Of a stretch of DNA of 64,000 nucleotides, positions 48,993-57,721 are shown in pieces (position 1 is the first letter of the stretch; each line of letters opens with the position of its first letter). The position numbers and the translations under genes were made by a program. The notes below the pieces were generated by a model. The model was not told the origin of the DNA. It made no database searches and was given only the letters and a program-made list of their open reading frames with translations. Location: NCBI RefSeq assembly GCF_000819805.1, contig NZ_CDCE01000037.1, positions 1 to 64,000 of the forward strand. Reading direction: 5' to 3'. The DNA comes from Aeromonas diversa CDC 2478-85. GTDB taxonomy: Bacteria > Pseudomonadota > Gammaproteobacteria > Enterobacterales > Aeromonadaceae.

Positions 48993-49562
48993 ATGAGAAG
49001 GATACTGTTTCTGGCGTTGATCCTCGGTTGCCTCTGGCGTATTCACGACAGCAGTGATTGGCAACAGGCCCAGCAAGCCTGGCAGGAGTCGCGTTTTGCC
49101 GATGCGGTTGCAATTTGGCAACGACTGCGCGAGCAGGGCGATCTCAGAGCCCAGGTGTTACTGGCGCATGCCTATGAGGTGGGCGCTGGCGTGATGCAGG
49201 ACCATCGGGAAGCGATCGCCCTCTACGAAGACGCCGCCAGGCGTGGTGAGGCGAGTGGCCAGTATCGCCTGGCCGAGGCGTATCTGCGGGGAGAGGGGAT
49301 CAAACAGGATCTGAGCGCCGCCTATCGATGGATGGAGATCGCCGCCCAAAGCGGAGTTGTGGTGGCGCAGCTCAAGTTTGGTGTGCTCTGCTTGTTGGGG
49401 ATCGAGGGACAGCCTGAATGGGAGAAGGGCAAACGGTGGCTGGTACGGGCCGCCTCGGGTGGCAATGAGCCTGCCCTGCGAGTACTCCAGGAGATAGCCA
49501 AGTTCGAGCTGGGGGAGGGAAGCTTCTCCTTTGACGAACTGGATCTGCTCATTAAATCGTGA
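48993..49562 (+). CDS. Sel1-repeat (TPR-like) protein with N-terminal hydrophobic anchor
   Basis: 189 aa. A short hydrophobic N terminus (ILFLALILGCLWRI) suggests a membrane anchor or uncleaved signal. Then come Sel1-like repeats: AQVLLAHAYEVGAGVMQD, GQYRLAEAYLRGEGIKQD, AQLKFGVLCLLGIEG. Such repeats bind other proteins; the partner is unknown. ATG at 48993 has AGGGG about eight bases upstream; a GTG three bases earlier is possible. The terminator 65 bases upstream suggests that a leader may control it. Confidence 0.85.
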   Translation: MRRILFLALILGCLWRIHDSSDWQQAQQAWQESRFADAVAIWQRLREQGDLRAQVLLAHAYEVGAGVMQDHREAIALYEDAARRGEASGQYRLAEAYLRGEGIKQDLSAAYRWMEIAAQSGVVVAQLKFGVLCLLGIEGQPEWEKGKRWLVRAASGGNEPALRVLQEIAKFELGEGSFSFDELDLLIKS

Positions 49563-49631
49563 TGCGACTCTTTTGGCAGAGTTAATGCAGCGTTTTATTG
49601 CGCACGTCATCAAATTGTCAGGAGGCCCATC

Positions 49632-49820
49632 ATGGATATCCTTCCCCTCTGGTTAGAGCCTGCCGTAGCTTCGGGTGCATTGACCCTGGAACAGGCTCGT
49701 ATCCTGCTGGTTGGACTGGCGAGCTGTCATGGCCAGAGCCGCCGGGAGCTCTCGGCGGCAGAAGCAGACGCATCCATGCGGCTCTACCTCTATCGCTGCC
49801 GCTGTCAGGGAGTCCAGTGA
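49632..49820 (+). CDS. Small 62-aa protein of unknown function
   Basis: I do not recognise a family. A perfect AGGAGG lies seven bases before the ATG, which is strong support for translation. The protein is predicted helical, with LALxxEQARxLLxGLASCHGQ-like pattern in its middle (LTLEQARILLVGLASCHG), two cysteines near the end (RCRCQ) and no membrane segment. It is 69 bases after the Sel1 gene and may share its transcript. Confidence 0.7.
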   Translation: MDILPLWLEPAVASGALTLEQARILLVGLASCHGQSRRELSAAEADASMRLYLYRCRCQGVQ

Positions 49821-49833
49821 TCTAGAAGACAAT

Positions 49834-49863
49834 AGGGGGTGGCTATTTTCGTTACCCCCTTAT
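49834..49863 (+). terminator. Possible terminator after the 62-aa gene
   Basis: AGGGGGT and ACCCCCT with a 13-base loop, then TTAT. Weak T-run. Confidence 0.4.
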
Positions 49864-50049
49864 CGATCTCATCTGTTACTATGCCCCATCGTCTGACTCG
49901 CCCTTGAGGCCGCGCTGAGGCGCGTTTCTTCTAGGTGCCTGTTTGCAGAGTAGAGCGAACAGTCGGGCGTATTCGTGTTGTCCATTCAACAGACTTAACT
50001 CTTTGCATGTGGCCTTTGGTGTGGGTCACCACTGTATAAGGATTTCAAG
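49864..50049 (+). promoter_or_regulatory. thrS leader region
   Basis: 186 bases before thrS. A small hairpin CGCGC/GCGCG (49911-49924) followed by TTTCTTCT looks like an attenuator. GGTG/CACC around TGGGT lies just before the AAGGA ribosome site. In E. coli the thrS leader folds into tRNA-Thr-like arms bound by ThrRS. A TTCGTGTT stretch near 49973 could supply such an anticodon-like loop, but I cannot confirm the fold by eye. Confidence 0.4.
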
Positions 50050-51978
50050 ATGCCAATCATTACCCTGCCCGACGGTAGCCAACGTCAATTCGCTCAACCC
50101 GTCTCCGTCATGGATGTCGCCGCCGACATCGGTCCCGGACTTGCCAAAGCCTGTATCGCTGGCCGTATCAACGGTGAGCTGGTGGATGCATGCGAACTCA
50201 TCACCGAGGACGCAGCGCTCTCCATCATCACCGCCAAGGACGAAGAGGGGGTGGAGATCCTCCGTCACTCCTGCGCGCACCTGCTCGGCCATGCCATCAA
50301 GCAGCTGTGGCCGCAGACCAAGATGGCTATCGGTCCGGTCATCGACAACGGCTTCTATTACGATGTGGATCTCGATCGTTCTCTGACCGACGACGATTTG
50401 GCTGCGCTGGAAGCGCGCATGCTTGAGCTGGCATCCAAGGATTACGACGTCATCAAGAAGAAAGTCTCCTGGCAGGAGGCGCGCGACGCTTTCGCTGCCC
50501 GTGGCGAGACCTACAAGATGGAGATCCTGGATCAGAACATCGCGCGCGATGATCGCCCGGGTCTGTACCATCACGAAGAGTACATCGACATGTGCCGTGG
50601 CCCGCACGTCCCCAACATGCGCCACTGCCACCACTTCAAGCTGCAGAAGATCGCCGGCGCTTACTGGCGTGGTGACTCCAGCAACAAGATGCTGCAACGC
50701 ATCTATGGCACCGCCTGGGCCGACAAGAAGCAGCTCAAGGCTTACCTGCAGCGCCTCGAAGAGGCGGCCAAACGCGATCACCGCAAGATTGGCAAACAGC
50801 TCGACCTGTATCACATGCAGGAAGAGGCGCCGGGCATGGTGTTCTGGCACAACGATGGCTGGACCATCTTCCGCGAGTTGGAGACCTTCATCCGCGGCAA
50901 GCTCAAGGAGTACGACTATCAGGAGGTGAAAGGCCCCTTCATGATGGATCGCGTCCTGTGGGAGCGCTCTGGCCACTGGGAGAAATATGCCCATGCCATG
51001 TTTACCACCCAGTCAGAGAACCGTGAGTACGCCATCAAGCCGATGAACTGCCCGGGTCACGTGCAGATCTTCAACCAGGGTCTGAAGTCCTACCGCGATC
51101 TGCCCCTGCGTATGGCCGAGTTTGGCTCTTGCCACCGTAACGAGCCCTCCGGTTCGCTGCACGGTCTGATGCGCGTGCGCGGCTTTACCCAGGACGATGC
51201 CCACATCTTCTGTACCGAAGAGCAGGTGATGGAAGAGGTCTCGGCCTGTATCCGCATGGTGTACGACGTCTACGGTACCTTTGGCTTCGAGAATATCGTG
51301 GTCAAGCTCTCCACCCGTCCGGAGCAGCGCATCGGCACCGACGAGATGTGGGATCGTGCCGAGGCCGCTCTGGCCGAAGCTCTGACCCAGAACGGTCTGA
51401 AGTACGATCTGCAGCCGGGTGAAGGTGCCTTCTACGGCCCGAAGATCGAGTTCACCCTGCACGACTGCCTGGATCGCGCCTGGCAGTGCGGCACAGTACA
51501 GCTCGACTTTGCCCTGCCGGGGCGCCTCGGTGCTACTTATGTGGGCGAGGACAACGAGCGCCACGTGCCCGTGATGATCCACCGTGCCATCCTGGGCTCT
51601 ATCGAGCGTTTCATCGGGATCCTGACCGAAGAGTACGCTGGCTTCTTCCCGACTTGGTTGGCGCCGACCCAGGCAGTTGTCATGAATATCACCGACAACC
51701 AGGCAGATTATGCGGTACAAGTGGCCAAGGCATTGAATGATGCGGGTCTGCGTGCGAAAGCGGACTTGAGAAATGAGAAGATTGGCTTTAAAATCCGCGA
51801 GCATACTTTGAAGCGAGTGCCCTATATGCTGGTTTGCGGCGACAAAGAAGTCGAATCCGGCAAAATTGCTGTTCGCACTCGCAAGGGGGCTGACCTGGGA
51901 ACCTATCCGGTTGAGGAGCTGATTGCACTGCTCACTCAGGAAGTTCAGACCCGCGGACAAAAAAGAGTGGAGGAATAA
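50050..51978 (+). CDS. thrS: Threonyl-tRNA synthetase
   Basis: 642 aa, same as E. coli. The N-terminal TGS domain ([14 protein letters not shown]), the editing domain with [13 protein letters not shown], then the class II core ([45 protein letters not shown] in outline, [18 protein letters not shown]), and the anticodon domain at the end ([18 protein letters not shown]). It charges tRNA-Thr and removes serine mischarges. AAGGA lies upstream. First gene of the thrS-infC-rpmI-rplT unit; infC begins 3 bases after its stop. Confidence 0.98.
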   Translation: MPIITLPDGSQRQFAQPVSVMDVAADIGPGLAKACIAGRINGELVDACELITEDAALSIITAKDEEGVEILRHSCAHLLGHAIKQLWPQTKMAIGPVIDNGFYYDVDLDRSLTDDDLAALEARMLELASKDYDVIKKKVSWQEARDAFAARGETYKMEILDQNIARDDRPGLYHHEEYIDMCRGPHVPNMRHCHHFKLQKIAGAYWRGDSSNKMLQRIYGTAWADKKQLKAYLQRLEEAAKRDHRKIGKQLDLYHMQEEAPGMVFWHNDGWTIFRELETFIRGKLKEYDYQEVKGPFMMDRVLWERSGHWEKYAHAMFTTQSENREYAIKPMNCPGHVQIFNQGLKSYRDLPLRMAEFGSCHRNEPSGSLHGLMRVRGFTQDDAHIFCTEEQVMEEVSACIRMVYDVYGTFGFENIVVKLSTRPEQRIGTDEMWDRAEAALAEALTQNGLKYDLQPGEGAFYGPKIEFTLHDCLDRAWQCGTVQLDFALPGRLGATYVGEDNERHVPVMIHRAILGSIERFIGILTEEYAGFFPTWLAPTQAVVMNITDNQADYAVQVAKALNDAGLRAKADLRNEKIGFKIREHTLKRVPYMLVCGDKEVESGKIAVRTRKGADLGTYPVEELIALLTQEVQTRGQKRVEE

Positions 51979-51981
51979 GCT

Positions 51982-52527
51982 ATAAAAGGCGGAAAAAAAC
52001 TGGGCAAGCAGCCGCAAGCCCGCGCTCATCGTATCAATACCGAAATTCGTCTCAAAGAGGTTCGTCTGACTGGTGTTGACGGAGAACCCTTGGGTATCGT
52101 CACTATCCAGGAAGCCCTGAACCTGGCTGTTGAAGCCGGGGTCGATCTGGTAGAGATCAGTCCTAACGCTGAGCCGCCCGTTTGCCGGATCATGGATTAC
52201 GGCAAGTTCCTCTACGAAAAGAGCAAGACTGCCAAAGAGCAGAAGAAGAAACAAAAAGTTGTCCAGGTGAAGGAAATCAAATTCCGTCCTGGTACTGATG
52301 AAGGCGACTACCAGGTAAAACTGCGCAACCTGGTTCGCTTCCTAGAGGAAGGTGACAAGGCCAAGGTGACCTTGCGCTTCCGCGGTCGTGAAATGGCTCA
52401 CCAGGATCTTGGTATCAAGGTGCTGGAGCGCGTCAAGAGCGATCTGGAAGAGCTGGCCGTGGTGGAGTCCTTCCCGAAAGTCGAAGGCCGTCAAGCTGTG
52501 ATGGTCCTCGCGCCCAAGAAGAAATAA
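51982..52527 (+). CDS. infC: Translation initiation factor IF-3, AUA start codon
   Basis: 181 aa. IF-3 inspects the start codon on the 30S subunit and rejects non-standard ones. Alignment with E. coli IF-3 (IKGGK at the N terminus) places the start at ATA 51982, with GGAGG eight bases upstream. E. coli infC uses AUU at this place. No ATG or GTG in frame could serve; the first ordinary alternative, TTG at 52090, would remove 36 conserved residues. The rare start is the known basis of IF-3 self-control. Marks: [29 protein letters not shown] and [17 protein letters not shown] in outline. Confidence 0.95.
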   Translation: MKGGKKLGKQPQARAHRINTEIRLKEVRLTGVDGEPLGIVTIQEALNLAVEAGVDLVEISPNAEPPVCRIMDYGKFLYEKSKTAKEQKKKQKVVQVKEIKFRPGTDEGDYQVKLRNLVRFLEEGDKAKVTLRFRGREMAHQDLGIKVLERVKSDLEELAVVESFPKVEGRQAVMVLAPKKK

Positions 52528-52542
52528 TCAGGCCCACAAGTG

Positions 52543-52572
52543 ACAGGCTCGTGGGGTGACCCGCGAGCCTGT
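52543..52572 (+). promoter_or_regulatory. 13-bp hairpin with GTGA tetraloop between infC and rpmI
   Basis: ACAGGCTCGTGGG pairs with CCCGCGAGCCTGT (one G-T pair) around GTGA, a GNRA-type loop. No T-run follows, so it is not a terminator. In E. coli the infC-rpmI region holds the site where L20 represses rpmI-rplT; this hairpin is the obvious candidate for that control here. Confidence 0.6.
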
Positions 52573-52614
52573 TCGCCTGACTATTTTGTTGTTACTCACA
52601 ATGCGGAGTTAGAA

Positions 52615-52812
52615 ATGCCGAAACTCAAAACCAACCGGGGCGCTGCCAAGCGCTTCAAGAAGACTGGCTCTGGTGGCTTCAAGTGCAAGCACGCCCACCT
52701 GCGTCACATCCTGACCAAGAAGAGCAGCAAGCGTAAGCGTCAGCTGGGCCCGAAGACCATGGTGTCTGCCTCTGACAAGAAACGTGTTGTTGCCTGCCTG
52801 CCGTACGCATAA
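52615..52812 (+). CDS. rpmI: 50S ribosomal protein L35
   Basis: 65 aa, strongly basic. [17 protein letters not shown] at the start and KRKRQLGP in the middle are typical of L35. CGGAG lies eight bases before the ATG. Sits between infC and rplT as in most gammaproteobacteria. Confidence 0.98.
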   Translation: MPKLKTNRGAAKRFKKTGSGGFKCKHAHLRHILTKKSSKRKRQLGPKTMVSASDKKRVVACLPYA

Positions 52813-52828
52813 GAGAGGGGTGTGAGAA

Positions 52829-53185
52829 ATGCCGAGAGTTAAACGTGGTGTGACCGCTCGCGCTCGTCACAAGAAAGTTCTGAAAGCAGCTAAAGGCTAC
52901 TACGGTGCCCGTTCCCGTGTTTATCGCGTAGCGATTCAAGCGGTAATCAAGGCCGGTCAGTACGCCTACCGTGACCGTCGTCAGAAGAAGCGTCAGTTCC
53001 GTCAACTGTGGATTGCCCGTATCAACGCGGCTTCCCGTCAGAACGGTCTGTCTTACAGCCGTCTGATCGACGGCCTGAAGAAAGCTTCCATCGAGATTGA
53101 TCGTAAGATCCTGGCTGACATCGCCGTTCACGACAAGGTTGCTTTCACCGCTCTGGTTGAAAAGGCAAAGGCTGCTCTGGCCTAA
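52829..53185 (+). CDS. rplT: 50S ribosomal protein L20
   Basis: 118 aa, same as E. coli. [21 protein letters not shown] and [20 protein letters not shown] are family marks in outline. Needed early in 50S assembly; in E. coli also the repressor of rpmI-rplT translation. Followed by a strong terminator; pheST do not follow here. Confidence 0.98.
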   Translation: MPRVKRGVTARARHKKVLKAAKGYYGARSRVYRVAIQAVIKAGQYAYRDRRQKKRQFRQLWIARINAASRQNGLSYSRLIDGLKKASIEIDRKILADIAVHDKVAFTALVEKAKAALA

Positions 53186-53203
53186 TCGCCGGACTGTCAT
53201 GAT

Positions 53204-53229
53204 AAAAGGAGGCTTCGGCCTCCTTTTTT
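53204..53229 (+). terminator. Terminator after rplT
   Basis: AAAAGGAGGC, TTCG loop, GCCTCCTTTTTT. Confidence 0.95.
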
Positions 53230-53266
53230 ATTGCCTGTCATCAGTCTTGGTCAGATAGCAGACAAG

Positions 53267-53294
53267 AAAAAGCCCTGCCAATGCGGGGCTTTTT
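53267..53294. terminator. Terminator after the ABC-F gene
   Basis: Five A, GCCCTGC, loop CAAT, GCGGGGC, five T. It can serve the minus-strand ABC-F gene and back up the rplT terminator. Confidence 0.9.
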
Positions 53295-53309
53295 GTATTG
53301 ATGCGAGGC

Positions 53310-54902
53310 TTAGACGATGCCCTGGCTACGCAGGTAGTCGTCGTAGCTGCCGCTGAAGTCGCGAATACCGTTCTCGGTCAGCTCGAGGATGCGGGTCGCG
53401 AGCGACGAGACAAACTCGCGGTCGTGGGAGACGAAGATAAGGGTCCCCTTGAACATCTCCAGCGCCAGGTTCAAGGATTCGATAGATTCCATGTCCAGGT
53501 GGTTGGTCGGTTCATCCATGATCAAGATGTTGGGACGCTGCATGATGAGCTTGCCGAAGATCATGCGACCCTGCTCGCCACCGGACAGCACTCGTACCGG
53601 CTTTCTGATGTCGTCCTGAGAGAACAACAGGCGGCCGAGCACAGAGCGCACTGCCTGCTCGTCATCCCCATCCTTCTTCCACTGGGACATCCAGTCGAAC
53701 ACGCTGAGATCGGTGTCGAAGTCTTCGGCATGATCCTGGGCGTAGTAGCCGATCTGGGCGTTCTCGGACCACTTGATGGTGCCGGCGTCCGGGGCCAGCT
53801 CGCCGACCAGCGTCTTGATCAGGGTCGACTTACCGATGCCGTTGGTACCCAGGATGGCGACCTTCTCGCCCACTTCCAGCAGCATGCTGAGCCCTTTGAA
53901 CAGGGGGCCGTCGCCATAACCCTTGGCCACGCCTTCGACCTCCAGGATGTTGCGATAGAGCTGCTTGTCCTGATCGAAGCGGATGAAGGGGTTCTGGCGG
54001 CTGGAGGCTTTGACCTCTTCAATCTGGATCTTGTCGATCTGCTTGAGTCGTGAGGTGGCCTGACGGGACTTGGAGGCGTTGGCGCTAAAGCGTGATACGA
54101 ACGACTGCAGGTCGGCGATCTGGGCCTTCTTCTTGGCGTTGTCAGCCAGCAGACGCTCGCGGGCCTGGGTGGCGGCCAGCATGTAGTCGTCGTAGTTGCC
54201 CGGGTAGACACGCAGCTCGCCGTAGTCCAGATCCGCCATGTGGGTGCAGACCATGTTCAGGAAGTGACGGTCGTGCGAGATGATGATCATGGTGCAGTCA
54301 CGATCGTTGAGCACCTCTTCCAGCCAGCGGATGGTATTGATGTCCAGGTTGTTGGTCGGTTCATCCAGCAGCAGGATATCGGGGCTGGAGAAGAGGGCCT
54401 GGGCCAGCAGCACCCGCAGCTTCCAGCCCGGGGCGACCGCGCTCATGGGGCCGCTGTGCTGTTCGAGCGGGATGCCGGCACCGAGCAGCAGCTCGCCGGC
54501 ACGGGCCTCGGCGGTGTAACCATCGAACTCGGCAACTTTGCCCTCGAGCTCGGCGGCACGCATGTAGTCGTCGTCGGTGGCCTCGAGGTTGGCATAGATG
54601 GCATCGCGCTCGGCGATGGCGGCCCACAGCTCGGCGTGGCCCATCATGACCACATCCAGCACGCGCATCTCTTCGTAGGCGAACTGATCCTGGCGTAGCT
54701 TACCGATACGCTCGTTGACATCCAGGCTGACGTTGCCGCCGGAGGGCTCGAGATCGCCGCCGAGGATCTTCATGAAGGTGGACTTGCCACAGCCGTTGGC
54801 GCCGATGAGGCCGTAACGGTTGCCCTCGCCAAACTTGATGCTGATGTTCTCGAACAGCGGCTTGGCGCCGAACTGCATGGTGATGTTGTTGCAGGAAAGC
54901 AC
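53310..54902 (-). CDS. ybiT: ABC-F family ATPase YbiT
   Basis: 530 aa, same as E. coli YbiT. Two ATPase domains without membrane segments: first Walker [13 protein letters not shown], second [10 protein letters not shown]. Signatures are a degenerate [14 protein letters not shown] and a standard LSGGEQGR. The linker has the ABC-F helical arm ([22 protein letters not shown]). ABC-F proteins act on ribosomes, and some give antibiotic resistance; YbiT itself is a translation-associated factor of the housekeeping type. Confidence 0.95.
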   Translation of the reverse strand: MLSCNNITMQFGAKPLFENISIKFGEGNRYGLIGANGCGKSTFMKILGGDLEPSGGNVSLDVNERIGKLRQDQFAYEEMRVLDVVMMGHAELWAAIAERDAIYANLEATDDDYMRAAELEGKVAEFDGYTAEARAGELLLGAGIPLEQHSGPMSAVAPGWKLRVLLAQALFSSPDILLLDEPTNNLDINTIRWLEEVLNDRDCTMIIISHDRHFLNMVCTHMADLDYGELRVYPGNYDDYMLAATQARERLLADNAKKKAQIADLQSFVSRFSANASKSRQATSRLKQIDKIQIEEVKASSRQNPFIRFDQDKQLYRNILEVEGVAKGYGDGPLFKGLSMLLEVGEKVAILGTNGIGKSTLIKTLVGELAPDAGTIKWSENAQIGYYAQDHAEDFDTDLSVFDWMSQWKKDGDDEQAVRSVLGRLLFSQDDIRKPVRVLSGGEQGRMIFGKLIMQRPNILIMDEPTNHLDMESIESLNLALEMFKGTLIFVSHDREFVSSLATRILELTENGIRDFSGSYDDYLRSQGIV

Positions 54903-54997
54903 TTGGATGTCCCGGTTAATTGCAAAGGGGCCAAATTATGCCATAAACGGGCGCCGTTTTTTAGCCAATTTGTGAGCGGCCTCCTTGCATTGTCGAT

Positions 54998-55025
54998 CAA
55001 AAAACGCCGGCACGGAGCCGGCGTT
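54998..55025 (-). terminator. Terminator after actP
   Basis: On the minus strand AACGCCGGC, loop TCCGT, GCCGGCGTT, then a run of six T. Confidence 0.9.
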
Positions 55026-55043
55026 GGCATGAGGTGGCAAAAC

Positions 55044-56699
55044 TCAGTGAGAGGTGGCCTTGGCGGCACCGATCCCGGTCTGGGAGCGCACAAACTGCGG
55101 GAAGAACTTGGCGTGCTCCTCGGCGGCATTGCTCGACTTGTCGGTGACCGAGAAGAACCAGATCCCGGCGAAGGCGATGGCCATGGAGAACAGCGCCGGA
55201 TACTCGTAGGGGAAGATGGCCTGGGCGTGGCCCAGCACCTTCACCCATACGGTCGGGCCCAGCACCATCAGGGTGACGGCGGAGCCGAGCCCCAGCCAGC
55301 CGCCATAGACGGCGCCGCGGGTGGTCAGGCGTGACCAGAACATGGAGAGGAACAGCACCGGGAAGTTGCAGCTGGCGGCGATGGAGAAGGCCAGCCCCAC
55401 CATGAAGGCGATGTTCTGCTTCTCAAACAGGATGCCCAGGCCAATGGCGACCAGACCCAGAGCAACAGTGGTCATCTTGGAGATGCGCAGCTCGTCTTGC
55501 TCGTTGGACTTGCCCTGCTTGATGACGCTGGCATAGAGGTCGTGAGAGACGGCGGAGGCGCCGGCCAGGGTCAGACCGGCGACCACCGCCAGTATGGTGG
55601 CAAACGCCACGGCACTGATAAAGCCGAGGAACAGGCTGCCGCCCACAGCATCGGCCAGGTGTACTGCGGCCATGTTATTGCCGCCGATCAGGGCACCTGC
55701 TGCATCCTTGAAGGTCGGGTTGGTACTCACCAGCAGGATGGCGCCAAAGCCGATGATGAAGGTGAGAATGTAGAAGTAGCCGATGAAACCGGTGGCGTAG
55801 AAGACCGATTTGCGGGCCTCCTTGGCGTCACCCACGGTGAAGAAGCGCATCAGGATATGGGGAAGGCCGGCGGTACCGAACATCAGGGCAAGGCCGAGGG
55901 AGATGGCAGAGATGGGATCGGCGACCAGGCCGCCGGGGCTCATGATGGCCGCGCCGTTGGCGTGTACCTTGACCGCCTCGGCAAACAGGGTGCTGACGTC
56001 GAAGTTGACCGACTTCATCACCATCAGGGCCATGAAGCTGGCACCCGAGAGCAGCAGTACTGCCTTGATGATCTGCACCCAGGTGGTGGCCAGCATGCCG
56101 CCAAACAGCACGTAGAGCACCATGAGGATGCCGACCAGCACCACGGCCACGTGGTAGTTGAGGCCGAACAGCAGCTCGATGAGTTTGCCGGCGCCGACCA
56201 TCTGGGCAATCAGGTAGAGGGCGACCACCACCAGCGAGCCGCTGGCGGAGAGGGTGCGGACCTCGGTCTGCTTGAGGCGGTAGGAGGCGACGTCGGCGAA
56301 GGTGTACTTGCCGAGGTTGCGCAGCCGCTCCGCAATCAGGAACAGGATGATGGGCCAGCCGACCAGGAAGCCGATGGAGTAGATGAGGCCGTCATAGCCC
56401 GAGGTGTAGACCAGGGCCGAAATACCGAGGAAGGAGGCGGCGGACATGTAGTCACCGGCGATGGCCAGGCCATTTTGAAAGCCGGTGATGCGCCCGCCCG
56501 CGGCATAATAGTCGGCGGCGGAGCGGTTACGCTTGGCCGCCCACCAGGTGATCATCAGGGTGCCGGCCACGAAGGCGAGGAACATGACGATGGCGGCCAT
56601 GTTGAGGGGCTGGCGCTGGACCTCTCCCTCGATGGCGCCGGCGGCGAACAGGGCGGGCGAGGCCAGCAGGCCTGCCAGCAGGATCAGGTGACGCTTCAT
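55044..56699 (-). CDS. actP: Cation/acetate symporter ActP (sodium:solute symporter family)
   Basis: 551 aa (E. coli 549). A signal-like N terminus ([17 protein letters not shown]) and about 13 membrane segments. Family marks are [50 protein letters not shown] in outline, and [15 protein letters not shown]. It takes up acetate and other short acids with a cation. The start overlaps the stop of yjcH by four bases. The acs gene, next to actP in E. coli, is not in view. Confidence 0.96.
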   Translation of the reverse strand: MKRHLILLAGLLASPALFAAGAIEGEVQRQPLNMAAIVMFLAFVAGTLMITWWAAKRNRSAADYYAAGGRITGFQNGLAIAGDYMSAASFLGISALVYTSGYDGLIYSIGFLVGWPIILFLIAERLRNLGKYTFADVASYRLKQTEVRTLSASGSLVVVALYLIAQMVGAGKLIELLFGLNYHVAVVLVGILMVLYVLFGGMLATTWVQIIKAVLLLSGASFMALMVMKSVNFDVSTLFAEAVKVHANGAAIMSPGGLVADPISAISLGLALMFGTAGLPHILMRFFTVGDAKEARKSVFYATGFIGYFYILTFIIGFGAILLVSTNPTFKDAAGALIGGNNMAAVHLADAVGGSLFLGFISAVAFATILAVVAGLTLAGASAVSHDLYASVIKQGKSNEQDELRISKMTTVALGLVAIGLGILFEKQNIAFMVGLAFSIAASCNFPVLFLSMFWSRLTTRGAVYGGWLGLGSAVTLMVLGPTVWVKVLGHAQAIFPYEYPALFSMAIAFAGIWFFSVTDKSSNAAEEHAKFFPQFVRSQTGIGAAKATSH

Positions 56700-57007
56700 T
56701 GCTGTGCTCCCTTGAGAACTTTCTGGTTCAGTTCGTCGAATTCACCGTTGGCCTTCACCACATAGATGCCGGTCAGCACGAAGGCCGACAGGATGAGGCC
56801 GATCCCGACCGGGATGCCACGGGTGATGGTCGAACCTTCCGAGAGGGGGGCTCCCAGCCAGGAAGGGGCGAAGGCGATAAGCAGAATGAAGGCCAGATAG
56901 AGGCCAAGCATGATGGCCGAGAGCAGCCAGGCGAAGCGCTGGCGCCGGCTCACCAGGAGCTTGAAGTGCGGATCCTGCTGGATGCGCTGGTAGAGTTGTT
57001 CGTCCAT
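56696..57007 (-). CDS. yjcH: DUF485 inner-membrane protein YjcH
   Basis: 103 aa (E. coli 104) with two membrane segments. [20 protein letters not shown] and a second segment, then [13 protein letters not shown]. It is always found beside actP-type symporters and probably helps the transporter, but no activity is established. I chose the ATG with GGAG nine bases upstream. Confidence 0.93.
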   Translation of the reverse strand: MDEQLYQRIQQDPHFKLLVSRRQRFAWLLSAIMLGLYLAFILLIAFAPSWLGAPLSEGSTITRGIPVGIGLILSAFVLTGIYVVKANGEFDELNQKVLKGAQQ

Positions 57008-57094
57008 TTCCCTGTTCTCCATATTGACTGTGCACCAGTCCGGCGGACGCCGCACTTGTTATCAAAATGTGAATTTAATCGACCATTACCACAA

Positions 57095-57721
57095 TTAGAC
57101 TTTGGGATAACCCGGGGCTGGGCCGAAGCGAAGGCGCACGAAGATCAGGGCGGCGGTGAGGGCATCATTGAGGGCGTCGTGGGCTTCCAGCCGGGGCAGG
57201 GCCAGGTGCTGGCAGATGCTGGACAGGCGCAGATCCAGGTGGCTGCCGGGAAGGTGGCGGGTGACGGCGTCGTAGTAGAGACGGCTCACCTCAATGGTCC
57301 GGTGAGGGAGCGTCAGGCCCCAGAGACGGTGGCAGTGGCGCGAGAGGATACGAAAGTCGTAGTCGATGTGATACCCCACCAGGGGGGAGGGGCCGATAAA
57401 GGCCAGCAGTCGGCTGAGCGCCTGCTCCTGCGACAGGCCGTCAGTCAGATCCTGATGGCGCAGGCCGTGGATCACGATGGAGTCTCCAGCCAGGCTGGTC
57501 GGGGGGCGCAGCCTGAGCGACAGGGCCTGGCCGGTCAGCAGGCGAGCGCCGCGGATCCGCACCGCCCCGATGGCCACTATCTCGGCCTTGGTCGGATCCA
57601 GGCTGGTGGTTTCCAGATCCAGGGCGACCCACTCCTCGGCAGGAGGAGGCTCAAAGAGGGGGGCGAAGGGGCTCCCCTTAAAGGCGCGTCCCAGCCAGCG
57701 GCGGCGCAGTGTGTCGAGCAT
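57095..57721 (-). CDS. DnaQ-like 3'-5' exonuclease
   Basis: 208 aa from the ATG that overlaps the upstream stop (TGATG). DEDDh motifs: ALDLETTSLDP (Exo I), GYHIDYDFRILSRH (Exo II), EAHDALNDALTAALI (Exo III). It belongs to the DNA polymerase III epsilon-like group but is shorter than DnaQ and lacks a clear clamp-binding tail. This exonuclease, DUF294 and acetate-permease arrangement recurs in other proteobacteria; the real substrate is not known. Confidence 0.9.
   Translation of the reverse strand: MLDTLRRRWLGRAFKGSPFAPLFEPPPAEEWVALDLETTSLDPTKAEIVAIGAVRIRGARLLTGQALSLRLRPPTSLAGDSIVIHGLRHQDLTDGLSQEQALSRLLAFIGPSPLVGYHIDYDFRILSRHCHRLWGLTLPHRTIEVSRLYYDAVTRHLPGSHLDLRLSSICQHLALPRLEAHDALNDALTAALIFVRLRFGPAPGYPKV

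Noticed and set aside
52090-52527. Short infC starting at TTG 52090
   Set aside because: Would drop 36 residues conserved in IF-3; the ATA start with GGAGG fits the family.
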